Assembly (NCBI RefSeq): GCF_014650775.1
Contig: NZ_BMVP01000013.1
Location: forward strand, 62,001 to 126,000
Direction of reading: 5' to 3'
Length of the DNA: 64,000 nt
DNA from: Streptomyces cirratus
GTDB lineage: Bacteria; Actinomycetota; Actinomycetes; Streptomycetales; Streptomycetaceae
This document shows positions 38,705 through 46,544 of the stretch, one piece after another (positions within the stretch are counted from its first letter, which is position 1; each line of letters starts with the position of its first letter). Made by a program: the position numbers and the translations under genes. Under the pieces are notes generated by a model. That model saw only the letters and a list, made by a program, of their open reading frames with translations, did not search any database and was not told where the DNA came from.

Positions 38705-39184
38705 GTGCACGCCGAGAGTGCGCCGACGACGCCGTACGGGGTGCAGGGCGCGGTGCTGGAGGGCCGGGTCGTGTGCGGGGCGTGCGGTGAGCCCTGCCTC
38801 TACGCACCGGCCGGCCCCGGCGCCTACCTGTGCGGCTCGGGGTGTCAGCCCGCCGTCCCGGCCGCCGAGCTGGAGCAGCGGGTCGGGCGGGCGGTCATGG
38901 AGCGCCTGTACAGCCCCGGCGGCCTCGTGCGCATGGCCGCGGCGCAGGAACTGCTGCACGGGCTGGGGGTCGAGCTGGCGTACCCGGTGCCGGTGTCGGC
39001 ACGGCACGCCGTGCACCAGTGGTCGCACGACTTCGACCGGGACACGCGCCGCTCGACGGTGAGCGACGCGCTGCTGGCCGTGGTCGTGGGTCCTGCCCCG
39101 CAGGGTGACAGCGGTGGGGAGGTGCGGCTCTTCTTCGCCTGGCGCCGCCCCCGCGCCGACCCGCACGGCCCCGGGACCATCTGA
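38705..39184 (+). CDS. Zinc-ribbon-like protein of unknown function
   Basis: 159 residues. CGACGEPC and, about 15 residues later, CGSGC form a four-cysteine zinc-ribbon-like knot near the N-terminus. The rest is helical with LEQRVGRAVMERLYSP, resembling the zinc beta-ribbon plus coiled part of serine recombinases, though no catalytic domain is present. The GTG start is one base after the aldo/keto reductase stop, so it is probably translated with it. Function unknown; a fragment of a recombinase C-terminus is an alternative. Confidence 0.6.
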   Translation: MHAESAPTTPYGVQGAVLEGRVVCGACGEPCLYAPAGPGAYLCGSGCQPAVPAAELEQRVGRAVMERLYSPGGLVRMAAAQELLHGLGVELAYPVPVSARHAVHQWSHDFDRDTRRSTVSDALLAVVVGPAPQGDSGGEVRLFFAWRRPRADPHGPGTI

Positions 39185-39243
39185 TGTCAGATCATGTGCA
39201 GGGGTCGTGCGGTGGTAAGAGATGTGCGGGTAACCTTCACGTC

Positions 39244-39696
39244 ATGGCGTCATCGGCGATGGAAGAGCGTATCGGGGAGCACATCAAGCGGGTGGAGCAG
39301 GAGCTCACGTCCGCCAAGCATGCTGCCCTGAGGCCGTTCAAGCTCAACGTTCCGCAGTACAACGTGCTGCTGGCCCTGCAGCAGCAGCCGGGGCTGTCCG
39401 GCGCGGCGCTCGCGCGCCGCGGCATGGTCACTCCGCAGACGATGTCGTCGGTACTCGCCACCCTGGAGGGCCGGGGCCTGGTCGAGCGCCGCCCGCACCC
39501 GATCCACCAGCACATCCTGGAGGGCCGCCTCACCCGCACGGGAGGCGCCCTGATCCGGCGCGCCGACGAGGCCGTCCGGGAGGTGGAAGCCGTCCTGACC
39601 GCCTGCTTCGAGGCGGAGGCGGCCGAGGAGTTCCTGGCGCGGCTGGAGACCTGCTCGAAGGCGCTGTCGGGTTACAAGCCGGCCGAGGGGAAGTAG
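39244..39696 (+). CDS. MarR-family transcriptional regulator
   Basis: 150 residues. The winged helix is visible: LNVPQYNVLLALQQQPGLSGAALARRGMVTPQTMSSVLATLEGRGLVERRPHP (positions ~35-88), followed by the wing strand and LTRTGGALIRRADEAVREVEAVL dimer helix. MarR proteins bind palindromes and release on ligand binding. The ATG at 39244 is chosen from the typical MarR length; an in-frame ATG at 39184 overlaps the upstream stop and would add 20 residues. TAAGAGATGT at 39216-39225 resembles half of the ATAAGATGTC operator, consistent with autoregulation. Confidence 0.85.
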   Translation: MASSAMEERIGEHIKRVEQELTSAKHAALRPFKLNVPQYNVLLALQQQPGLSGAALARRGMVTPQTMSSVLATLEGRGLVERRPHPIHQHILEGRLTRTGGALIRRADEAVREVEAVLTACFEAEAAEEFLARLETCSKALSGYKPAEGK

Positions 39697-39700
39697 GCGT

Positions 39701-39761
39701 CTTGACGCGAAGCCCCGGCGGGGCGGGCTCCGGGCCCGCCCCGCCGGGGCTTCGCGTCAAG
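39701..39761. terminator. Long bidirectional terminator
   Basis: A perfect 28-bp stem (39701-39728 with 39734-39761) and a TCCGG loop lie between the convergent MarR and SDR genes. A hairpin this long without a mismatch should stop transcription from both sides. Confidence 0.9.
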
Positions 39762-39773
39762 GATCTCCGGGAC

Positions 39774-40499
39774 CTACCAGGCGACGGGGCCTTCGTCGTC
39801 GAAGAAACCGCCGGTGGGGCCGTCCTCGCCGAGGGTGGCGAGGTGGACGACGATGCGGGCTCCTTCCTCGACGGTGCGGGTGCCCTGATGGCCGTTGAGG
39901 TCGGTGGCCACGTACCCGGGCGTGGCGGAATTGATCTTGAAGGTGGTACCGGCGAACTCGCGTGCGTAGTGCAGCGTGAGCGAGTTGAGCGCCGCCTTGG
40001 AGGAGTTGTAGGCGAGCAGCTGCCGGTGCGGTGACGACAGGTCCGCGGCCTTGGCGAGCGAGCCGAGGCGGCTGGAGAGGTTGACCACGCGGGGTGCGGG
40101 CGACCTGCGCAGCAGCGGCAGCATGGCGTGCGTGGTGGCGATGACGCCGAAGACGTTCGTCGCGTAGATGTCGCGGGCGAGGCTCGCCGTCGTGGCGCTG
40201 GGGTCGACGTCGTCCTCGACGATCCCGGCGTTGTTGACCAGGACGTCCAGCCGGCCGAAGTCCTCCTCGACGGCGGTGGCGGCCGCCCGGACCGTGGCTT
40301 CGTCGGTGACGTCGAGGTGCACGGGGCGCGCGTCGATACCGAGGCGGCGCAGTTCGTCCGCCGTAGTCCCGCCGCGGGCCGCGTCACGGGCGCCGACCAG
40401 CACGGTCATGCCCATCTGTCCCAGCCGGCGTGCGGTTTCGCGGCCCAGGCCCTTGTTGGCTCCGGTGATCAGGGCGTACCGGCGGTCCGGCTTCGTCAT
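39774..40499 (-). CDS. Short-chain dehydrogenase/reductase
   Basis: A 241-residue SDR: TGANKGLGRE cofactor loop, DVTDEATV, DVLVNNAGIV, catalytic region NLSSRLGS and LAYNSSKAALN (YxxxK). The C-terminal EDGPTGGFFDDEGPVAW is typical of the carbonyl-reductase-like group. It probably reduces a ketone with NADPH. The ATG at 40499 has GGAAGGACC upstream. It is the last gene of a leftward run with the cyclase-family, ABM and MFS genes. Confidence 0.9.
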   Translation of the reverse strand: MTKPDRRYALITGANKGLGRETARRLGQMGMTVLVGARDAARGGTTADELRRLGIDARPVHLDVTDEATVRAAATAVEEDFGRLDVLVNNAGIVEDDVDPSATTASLARDIYATNVFGVIATTHAMLPLLRRSPAPRVVNLSSRLGSLAKAADLSSPHRQLLAYNSSKAALNSLTLHYAREFAGTTFKINSATPGYVATDLNGHQGTRTVEEGARIVVHLATLGEDGPTGGFFDDEGPVAW

Positions 40500-40580
40500 G
40501 GGGGGGGTCCTTCCTGTTTCCTGTGGCATGGCGCAGGGGCGGGCGCGCCGTGTGGCGCGCCCGCCCGCTCGATGGTCCGG

Positions 40581-41426
40581 TCAGTAGATGCCGAACACCC
40601 GGCAAGGGCCGGCGAAGCCCTTGCGGTGCTTGATGAGTCCGACGAGGACGGTGGCCCCGAAGTCGGGCACGGTGTCGAGGTTGGCGATGTTCTCGACGCC
40701 GTAGCGCATGTCGCCGAGGACGATGCGGTGTGCGCCGGGGTCTTCGATCTGCAGGTTCTTCGAGGCGTCGAGGCTCGGCGTGTCGGTGCCGGCGGCGACG
40801 ATCGACCGCTCGCGCACCAGGAGTTCGGCCGCGTCGAAGCCCAGGCCCGGGAAGTGCGGAACGCCGTCGGCGTCGCGGTTGATGTAGGCCCCCGGTGTGT
40901 TGATCCGCTCGCACCAGCCCGAGTCCATGACGACCAGGGCGCCGTCGGGGATCCGGCCGTAGCGGCTCTCGTACGCCAGGATGTCGTCGGCGGTCAGGGT
41001 GGCGTCGTGGTCCTTGGCGACGCGTTCCCCGATGCGGATGACGCACAGCGGTGCGATGAGGCGGTCGATGGGGATCTCGTCGGTGTAGATGGGCCCGTCC
41101 ACGAGGTGCGCGGGTCCGTCCACGTGGGTGCCGGTGTGCTCGTCGATCTCGAGCTTGTTGGCGTTGAACCCTTCGTCCGCGATGTGGGCGAAGTGGTCGA
41201 TGTTCGGCTTGAGGACGATCGGTTCCAGTACGGGGAAGTCGTTGCCGAAGGTGTGCGTGAGGTCGCTGACCCGGCTGCCGCGGATCAGCGGGGCCGGTGC
41301 GCGCCGGGGGCTCGGGGTGCCTTGGGCCGTGGCGCTCGCGCCGGCCTCGGCGTCCGCGGCGACGTGGCCGCCGCACTGGTGGCCCTCCTGTCCGTGGACG
41401 AGTTTCATGACGTCGGGACTGCACAT
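40581..41426 (-). CDS. Cyclase-family metal-dependent hydrolase (kynurenine-formamidase-like)
   Basis: 281 residues. The diagnostic DEHTGTHVDGPAHLVDG (HxGTHxDxPxH) metal-binding motif lies near residue 98; VVMDSGWCER and DTPSLDASKNL are further family landmarks. Members hydrolyse formamides or cyclic esters, or act in polyketide-linked pathways. The first ~50 residues are an Ala/Pro-rich extension. The ATG follows a perfect GGAGG at 5-6 bases. In this cluster it could open or close a lactone or hydrolyse an amide. Confidence 0.85.
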   Translation of the reverse strand: MCSPDVMKLVHGQEGHQCGGHVAADAEAGASATAQGTPSPRRAPAPLIRGSRVSDLTHTFGNDFPVLEPIVLKPNIDHFAHIADEGFNANKLEIDEHTGTHVDGPAHLVDGPIYTDEIPIDRLIAPLCVIRIGERVAKDHDATLTADDILAYESRYGRIPDGALVVMDSGWCERINTPGAYINRDADGVPHFPGLGFDAAELLVRERSIVAAGTDTPSLDASKNLQIEDPGAHRIVLGDMRYGVENIANLDTVPDFGATVLVGLIKHRKGFAGPCRVFGIY

Positions 41427-41475
41427 GGAGTCCTCCTTCGTGGTCGGCGGGGCCGGTCGGGTCCGGCCGGGGGGC

Positions 41476-41781
41476 TCAGGTGCTGGTCGGGTCGATGATG
41501 CGGGTGCCACGGATGAGCCAGGTGGGGCCCTCGGCGATGTGGCCGATCCGCTCGAAGAACCGGGCGAAGTGGGGGCCGGCCATGTGCTTGTCGAAGGAGG
41601 CCGCGTCGTCGTAGACCTCGTCCAGGTAGAAGCGGTTGGGGTCGTTCTCGTCGACGACGAGTTCGAAGCGCTGGGTGAACGGTTCGTCCACGGCCGAGTC
41701 GCGGGCGTCGGCGTGGCTGGCCGCGATGAACTCCTCGTGGTGCTCGGGCTGGACGTCGAAGGCGACGGCGACGTGGTACAT
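41476..41781 (-). CDS. Antibiotic biosynthesis monooxygenase (ABM) domain protein
   Basis: A 101-residue ferredoxin-like alpha/beta protein: YHVAVAFDVQPEHHEEFIAA, FELVVDENDPNRFYLDEVYDD and the His pair in FDKHMAGPHFARFF. Cofactor-independent ABM enzymes oxidise quinols or anthrone-like aromatics. The ATG has GGAGAACCC upstream. Together with the FAD monooxygenase at 47892 it supports an aromatic or quinone product of the cluster. Confidence 0.87.
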   Translation of the reverse strand: MYHVAVAFDVQPEHHEEFIAASHADARDSAVDEPFTQRFELVVDENDPNRFYLDEVYDDAASFDKHMAGPHFARFFERIGHIAEGPTWLIRGTRIIDPTST

Positions 41782-41865
41782 GGGTTCTCCTGGTGGTGGG
41801 TGCGGGGCAGCGGGGAGCGCGCCTGGGGCCGCCTCGCCGCATGGGCGGCGAGGCGAGGCGCCGGA

Positions 41866-41907
41866 GGTGGGGGTGGGGGTGGGGGTGGGGATGGGCGTGG
41901 GGGGTGG
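41866..41907. repeat. G-rich simple repeat
   Basis: A run of GGGGGT-type units on the + strand between the MFS and ABM genes contains at least four G-tracts close together and could fold as a G-quadruplex. It may also be a simple slippage repeat. Confidence 0.6.
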
Positions 41908-41921
41908 CCGCCGGGGAGCGG

Positions 41922-43166
41922 TCAGTCGACGAGCGCGGGCCCCGGGGTGGGGGCGGCGGCCGGCTGCTGCGCGGCCCTGCGCGCCCGCACGAAGCGGTTG
42001 CGGCTGGAGCACAGGCCGAACACGAGCTCGGGCAGGGTGAAGACGGCGAGGAGGGTCAGCGAGACGGTCCAGCTGTCGGTCGCGCCGTGCAGGAGGCCGA
42101 GCAGCAGCGGGCCGGCGATGCCGCCGACCAGGTAGCCGATGGTCTGCACCATGCCGGACAGCTGCGCGGCGGTCTGCGGGTTCTCGGCCCGCAGGCCGAT
42201 GAAGGTCAGGGCCATCGCGTGCCCGGCGCCCAGCGTCAGGCCCAGGATGGCGACCCACAGGACGGCGACGCCCGGGAGGAACAGCAGGCCGAGGAGGCTC
42301 GCCGCACCGGCGACGGCGATGACGGTCACGATGGGGGCGGTTCCGTTGCGCCCGACCAGCACCGGGGCGACCAGCGCGCCGGGCACGCTGATGAGCATGG
42401 CCAGGGAGAGCATGGCGCCGGCCGAGGAGTTGCTGTAGCCGAAGTCGACCAGGACGGTCGGGAGCCAGCCCAGGGCGGTGAAGTAGGCCAGGGCGCGCAG
42501 GGCGAGGTAGCCGGTGACCTGCCAGGCCATGGCGTCGCCGAGCAGCGATCCCTTGTCGCCGGTGGGAGCGGCAGCGGTGGCCGCGGGCCGGGAGGACCGC
42601 TTGGACAGGGGCAGCCAGACGAGCAGGCCGACGGCGGCGGGCAGGGCCCACAGGGCCAGGGAGTTGCTCCAGCCGCCGACGCTGTCGCGCAGGGGTACCG
42701 CGATGCCCGCGGACAGCGCGGCGCCGGCGCTGAGCGCGGCGGTCGCGATGCCTGTGTAGAGCCGGACGCGGTTCGGGAAGGCGCTCTTGATGACCGCCGG
42801 CATGAGGACGTTGCCGATGGCGAGACCGGCTCCCGCGAGGGCGGTGCCCAGGAACATGGCCCAGGCGGCGGTTTCGAGCCGGATCAGGATGCCGGCGATG
42901 AGGAGTACGAAGCCCAGCACCAGCGCGACCGGGGTGCCCAGTCGGCGGGAGAGGGCGGGCGAGACGGCGGCGAAGACGCCCAGGCACACCACGGGCAGGG
43001 TGGTGAGCAGGCTGACTGCCGAATCGGACAGATTGAGGGACCCCTGGATGTCGCCCAGGACGGGGGATACGGCGCCGAGCGCGGGCCGTAAGTTCAGTGC
43101 CAGTAAGAACAGGCCCACCGTGATCGCCGTGGTGCTGGGGCGGCCGCTTGAACTGTGGTCGGACAC
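41922..43166 (-). CDS. MFS transporter, CynX/NimT-like, with two TTA codons
   Basis: 414 residues with about 12 membrane segments. FLLALNLRPALGAVSPVLGDI is the conserved first helix of the CynX/NimT (cyanate/nitroimidazole) group. Codons 21 and 26 (first bases at 43106 and 43091) are TTA, the rare leucine codon read by the bldA tRNA in Streptomyces; two in one early helix would tie translation to developmental stage. The ATG at 43166 is preceded by GGAGGAGAACTG. An ATAAGACATCTTAT palindrome lies 60 bases upstream. It probably exports the product of this cluster. Confidence 0.88.
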   Translation of the reverse strand: MSDHSSSGRPSTTAITVGLFLLALNLRPALGAVSPVLGDIQGSLNLSDSAVSLLTTLPVVCLGVFAAVSPALSRRLGTPVALVLGFVLLIAGILIRLETAAWAMFLGTALAGAGLAIGNVLMPAVIKSAFPNRVRLYTGIATAALSAGAALSAGIAVPLRDSVGGWSNSLALWALPAAVGLLVWLPLSKRSSRPAATAAAPTGDKGSLLGDAMAWQVTGYLALRALAYFTALGWLPTVLVDFGYSNSSAGAMLSLAMLISVPGALVAPVLVGRNGTAPIVTVIAVAGAASLLGLLFLPGVAVLWVAILGLTLGAGHAMALTFIGLRAENPQTAAQLSGMVQTIGYLVGGIAGPLLLGLLHGATDSWTVSLTLLAVFTLPELVFGLCSSRNRFVRARRAAQQPAAAPTPGPALVD

Positions 43167-43224
43167 AGTTCTCCTCCTGCTTGAGAGTTGCGTGATTGCG
43201 CATGGTCGGATGACTTCAGCAGAG

Positions 43225-43240
43225 CATAAGACATCTTATA
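43225..43240. promoter_or_regulatory. Palindromic operator upstream of the MFS gene
   Basis: ATAAGA-CA-TCTTAT (43226-43239) is a perfect 14-bp palindrome, followed by ATAGATGTC. It matches the element at 37603-37618 when read on the opposite strand. A MarR-type regulator binding here would control the MFS-led operon. Confidence 0.65.
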
Positions 43241-43255
43241 GATGTCCGCTACCGC

Positions 43256-43459
43256 TTACCTGCTCGATAATTGATGCACCGGCGGGTGGGGGCCGGGCCG
43301 CCGCTGCGGCTGGGCCTCGCCCAGCAGCCGCTCGGCGAGGGACCGCTCGACGGCCTGGCGCAGACGCTCCCGCCTGCGCCGGGCGACGTACTGCTCGATC
43401 AGCCTGATGAGCTCGGGATCGTGTGCGACGGACGCCGCCGCGGTGGAGTGGGCGCCCAC
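43256..43459 (-). CDS. Short protein after KAS III
   Basis: A 67-residue, strongly basic helical protein (HDPELIRLIEQYVARRRRERLRQAVERSLAERLLGE in residues 13-48), starting at a GTG 3 bases after the KAS III stop codon. The tail is Pro/Gln-rich. I do not recognise a family. Tight spacing and a regular amphipathic helix favour a real gene, but the ribosome site is only moderate. Confidence 0.45.
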   Translation of the reverse strand: MGAHSTAAASVAHDPELIRLIEQYVARRRRERLRQAVERSLAERLLGEAQPQRRPGPHPPVHQLSSR

Positions 43460-43462
43460 GGC

Positions 43463-44497
43463 TCAGACCACCGCCGTGAGTTCCTGCTCCCGCGGCCGCG
43501 CGAAAGCGGTGGGCGCCCACCGGGTCAGCACCGCGCCCACGGTCATCCCGCCGCCGAAGCCGGCCATCAAAACCGTCTCCCCGTCGGCGAACTCGCCCCG
43601 CCGGTGCGCCACGTCGAGCGTGATGGGCACCGACGCGGAGCCGGTGTTGCCGTACTCCTCCAGCGCGAGGTGCATGGTCGCCCGGGGCAGGCCAAGCTCC
43701 GGCCACACCTCGCCGAGCATGACGCCGTTGGCCTGGTGCGGTACGAAGTGCCGCACCAGCTCACGCTCCACACCGGCCCGCTCCAGCAGTTCGTGCAGTG
43801 CCGCCGGCAGGTTGTCCTGTACGAAGGAGCGCACCCCGCGGCCGTCCATGCGGAAGTAGTGGGCTCCCTCCCGCAGCGTGCGGTCGTTCGCCGGCATGCG
43901 GCTGCCGCCGGCCGGAACGCTGATCAGGCGGTACTGGTCGCCGCGGCTGAGCAGACTGGTCTCCGTGATGCCCCGGGCCTCGGGCACCGCGCCGAGCAGC
44001 ACCGCGCCCGCGCCGTCGCCGAAGAGGATGGCGGTCTTGCTGTCCGAGTAGTCCAGGATCCGCGAGTAGATGTCCGCGCCGATGACCAGGGCGTAGCGGC
44101 CGTCGTCGGCGGCGCGCAGCAGCCGCTCCGCGACGGTCGTGGCGTAGACGAAGCCGCTGCACACGGCGTTGATGTCGAAGGCGGCCGCGTTCACCGCACC
44201 GATGAGGTGCTGCACGATGCTCGCGGTCGCGGGCTGCGGATGGTCGGGCGTGGAGGTCGCGAGCACGATGTACGCGACGTCCTGCGGCTGCACCCCCGCC
44301 TGCTCCAGGGCCGCGAGGGCCGCGCGGGCCGCGAGGTCCGAGGTGGCGTCGCGGTCGTCGGCTCGGCGCCGTTCGCGGATGCCGGTCTTGCGGACGATCC
44401 ATTCGTCGCTCACCCCCGCTCCGCGCGCTATCTCCTCGTTGCCGACCACGGTGTCGGGCAGGTACGAGCCGGTGGACACGATTCCGATGCGGGTCAT
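43463..44497 (-). CDS. 3-oxoacyl-ACP synthase III-like (KAS III) enzyme
   Basis: A 344-residue thiolase-fold protein. The triad is complete: Cys in FDINAVCSGFVYA, His in VRHFVPHQANG and Asn in EEYGNTGSASVP. VRKTGIRERR near the N-terminus is the usual FabH motif. KAS III enzymes start chains by condensing acyl-CoA with malonyl-ACP, or move acyl groups off a PKS in antibiotic pathways. Cys-His-Asn favours true condensation over pure acyl transfer. It stands next to an HAD phosphatase and an AfsA-like gene, so it may make the beta-ketoacyl chain that AfsA uses. Confidence 0.9.
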   Translation of the reverse strand: MTRIGIVSTGSYLPDTVVGNEEIARGAGVSDEWIVRKTGIRERRRADDRDATSDLAARAALAALEQAGVQPQDVAYIVLATSTPDHPQPATASIVQHLIGAVNAAAFDINAVCSGFVYATTVAERLLRAADDGRYALVIGADIYSRILDYSDSKTAILFGDGAGAVLLGAVPEARGITETSLLSRGDQYRLISVPAGGSRMPANDRTLREGAHYFRMDGRGVRSFVQDNLPAALHELLERAGVERELVRHFVPHQANGVMLGEVWPELGLPRATMHLALEEYGNTGSASVPITLDVAHRRGEFADGETVLMAGFGGGMTVGAVLTRWAPTAFARPREQELTAVV

Positions 44498-44579
44498 TGG
44501 GTCCCTCCCCCTGTTGCGGACGGACCGCCGGGGGCGGCCCGCTGGTGGCGCCGGGCCCGGCCGAGGGGCCCGGCCGTTG

Positions 44580-45266
44580 TCATCGCCGCGCCGGTCCGGG
44601 GAGCAGACGGCCCCATCCCGGCGCGGCCGCGTGCACCGCGAGCTGCGGATCGTCGCCGACGACGACGGGATGGCCGACCGCCCTCAGCATCGGCAGGTCG
44701 CTTTCGTGGTCGCCGTACGCCCAGCTGCCCGCGAGGTCCAGCCCGCCGAGCGGCGCGGTGAGGCGGACGGCGCGTCCCTTCGTCTCGCCGATCATCGGGG
44801 CCAGCACCTCTCCGGTGAGTTCGCCGCGGCGGATCACGGGTCGGGTGGCGAGGACGGCCGAAGCACCGACGTCCGCCGCGACCGGGTCGAGCGGGGCGAA
44901 GAAGGATCCGGATACGAGGACCAGGTCCCGTCCGGCCTTGCGGTGGCCGGCGAGGGCCTCTTCGACCTCGGGTACGTAAAGGCCGTCGGGGAGTTCCTGC
45001 CACTCGTGGGCGAACCACCGCTGCCCCTCGTCCGCCAGTCGTCTCGCGCTCTCGCCCCGCAGCAGGCGGTAGTAGCGGCGGTTGACGTCGGCGCGTGCGG
45101 CGCCCCGCAGCACGGCCTGGCGCAGCTCACCCGTCAGCCGTGCGAAGGTGGCCGGCGGCTCGCCCCGCCCGCGCAGGTAGAACTCCAGGAAGCGGAACAT
45201 GCTCTTGACGCGGATCAGCGTTTCGTCGACGTCGGAGAACGCCGCCGTCCGTGTGGTGCTGTTCAT
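44580..45266 (-). CDS. HAD-superfamily phosphatase (HAD-IB)
   Basis: 228 residues. Motif I FSDVDETLIRVKSMFRF keeps both Asp residues, motif II is VLVSGSFFAPLDPVA, the Lys lies in GETKGRAVRL, and motif IV is AYGDHESDLPML. The helical cap matches phosphoserine-phosphatase-like IB enzymes. Butyrolactone synthesis by AfsA passes through a phosphorylated butenolide that needs dephosphorylation, so a phosphatase directly after an AfsA-like gene fits that step. This assignment is inferred from position. Confidence 0.85.
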   Translation of the reverse strand: MNSTTRTAAFSDVDETLIRVKSMFRFLEFYLRGRGEPPATFARLTGELRQAVLRGAARADVNRRYYRLLRGESARRLADEGQRWFAHEWQELPDGLYVPEVEEALAGHRKAGRDLVLVSGSFFAPLDPVAADVGASAVLATRPVIRRGELTGEVLAPMIGETKGRAVRLTAPLGGLDLAGSWAYGDHESDLPMLRAVGHPVVVGDDPQLAVHAAAPGWGRLLPGPARR

Positions 45267-45310
45267 CGTGGCCCCTTGGTCGGCGTGGCGCGGGTCATGG
45301 CGTCGTGCCG

Positions 45311-46390
45311 TCATGCCGTCATGCGCGTGAGCGTGAAGGCGAACGTGCACAGCACCTCGCCCTTCTGCGTCGCCTCGACCGCGACCCGCAGGTCCTCGGG
45401 GCGCCGCTCGTCCTCGTCCTCGTCGGCGGCGTCCAGGACACCGCCGAGGGTGTAGTCGACGGGTGCCTCGGCGGGGCGGTGCCCGCGGCCGGAGGCGCCC
45501 ACGGCGGCGCTCAGCACCGTGTCGTCCTCCAGCTCGCCGAAGCGTGTGAAGCGCACGTCGAGCGCGGTGAGCAGGGTCTTGGAGGCGGCGAGTCCGCGGA
45601 CTTCGAGCGCGGCGAGCAGGGCGAGCTGCCGCGCCCCTTCGGCGATCACCATGCCGGGCAGGTGGTCCTGCGGGTGGTCGAAGAGGCTGGCGTGCCTGGC
45701 CGGGATGCGCAGCAGTGCCTGTGCGCTCTCGCCGATGACCACGCCGTCGAGCAGGACGACGTTGTCGGGGTTGGCCCGGCCCACCAGGTGCGGGGCGATG
45801 GGGGCGCCGGGGGTGACGGCAGGATAGGAGGCGGAGGACGGCAGGGCCATTCCGTCCCGGTTGTTCAGCCGGAGCGTGAGGTAGCCGTTGGGGTCCTTGA
45901 ACCGCAGTCCCACGGACGCGGTGCCGAACACGGCGCCGCCGCCCGACAGGGTGATCTCGTAGTCGAGTCCGGTGACCCGGCCCTCGCGCTCCATGCGCTT
46001 GCCGATGCCCACGTGCATGGCGAGGCGGAACGGCGAGGTTCCCACGAACACCAGCTCGGGGCGTTCGAGGCGCAGACTCAGGTGGGTGAGGATGAACTTG
46101 TTGTCGGCCGGGACGCCGAAGAAGCGGTGGGCACCGGCGAGGGTGGCCTGGCGGCACGCTTCGAGGATCAGCAGGGGGTCGTGGTACCCCGGGCGGAGCA
46201 GGTGGTCGCCGTAGTAGGCGTGCGAGCGGGGCAGCTGCGCGGCCGCCGCGTATCTCGTGTCGCCGAGTGGCTGGAGGTCCGTCAGGAACACCTCTCCCAG
46301 GGCGTCCCGGTGGACGAGGAGGCGGTCGACGGTGCGGGCGTAGTCGAGTTCCGGGAGCGCCTCGGCGGCGACCTCGATGGCAGTGGTCAT
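45311..46390 (-). CDS. AfsA-like butenolide/gamma-butyrolactone synthase
   Basis: 359 residues with two AfsA hot-dog repeats. The first carries HDPLLILEACRQATLAGAHRFFGVP, the second MVIAEGARQLALLAALEVRG; both show the conserved E-x-x-R-Q core. AfsA joins a beta-ketoacyl group to dihydroxyacetone phosphate, the key step to gamma-butyrolactone and related furan or butenolide products. There is no ArpA-type receptor gene beside it, so it more likely builds part of a product than a hormone. A TetR at 56240 is the only TetR present. The ATG at 46390 lacks a strong ribosome site; a longer frame exists upstream without similarity. Confidence 0.88.
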   Translation of the reverse strand: MTTAIEVAAEALPELDYARTVDRLLVHRDALGEVFLTDLQPLGDTRYAAAAQLPRSHAYYGDHLLRPGYHDPLLILEACRQATLAGAHRFFGVPADNKFILTHLSLRLERPELVFVGTSPFRLAMHVGIGKRMEREGRVTGLDYEITLSGGGAVFGTASVGLRFKDPNGYLTLRLNNRDGMALPSSASYPAVTPGAPIAPHLVGRANPDNVVLLDGVVIGESAQALLRIPARHASLFDHPQDHLPGMVIAEGARQLALLAALEVRGLAASKTLLTALDVRFTRFGELEDDTVLSAAVGASGRGHRPAEAPVDYTLGGVLDAADEDEDERRPEDLRVAVEATQKGEVLCTFAFTLTRMTA

Positions 46391-46544
46391 GGTGGCCTGG
46401 CTTTCTGTTCGCGGTGAGGGTTCCTGCTCACTGTCGGTGCACGGACCGACGCGGGCGCGGGGCACAGCGGGTGGAGGGACGACGACGGGTCGTCCCCCCA
46501 CGGCTGCGCAGTTGTCGCCCGCGCAGCGCGCCAGGTGGTGGTGA

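Noticed and set aside
38705..39184. Remnant of a serine recombinase indicating a mobile element
   Set aside because: The zinc-ribbon and helix resemble a recombinase C-terminus, but there is no catalytic part, no attachment repeat and no other mobile-element gene nearby.
41866..41907. Regulatory G-quadruplex
   Set aside because: Four or more G-tracts are present, but a slippage-prone simple repeat in GC-rich DNA explains it equally well; listed only as a repeat.
45311..46390. Hormone (A-factor-like) signalling locus
   Set aside because: AfsA is present, but no ArpA/ScbR-type receptor is adjacent; the gene lies inside a PKS cluster, so a structural role is more likely.
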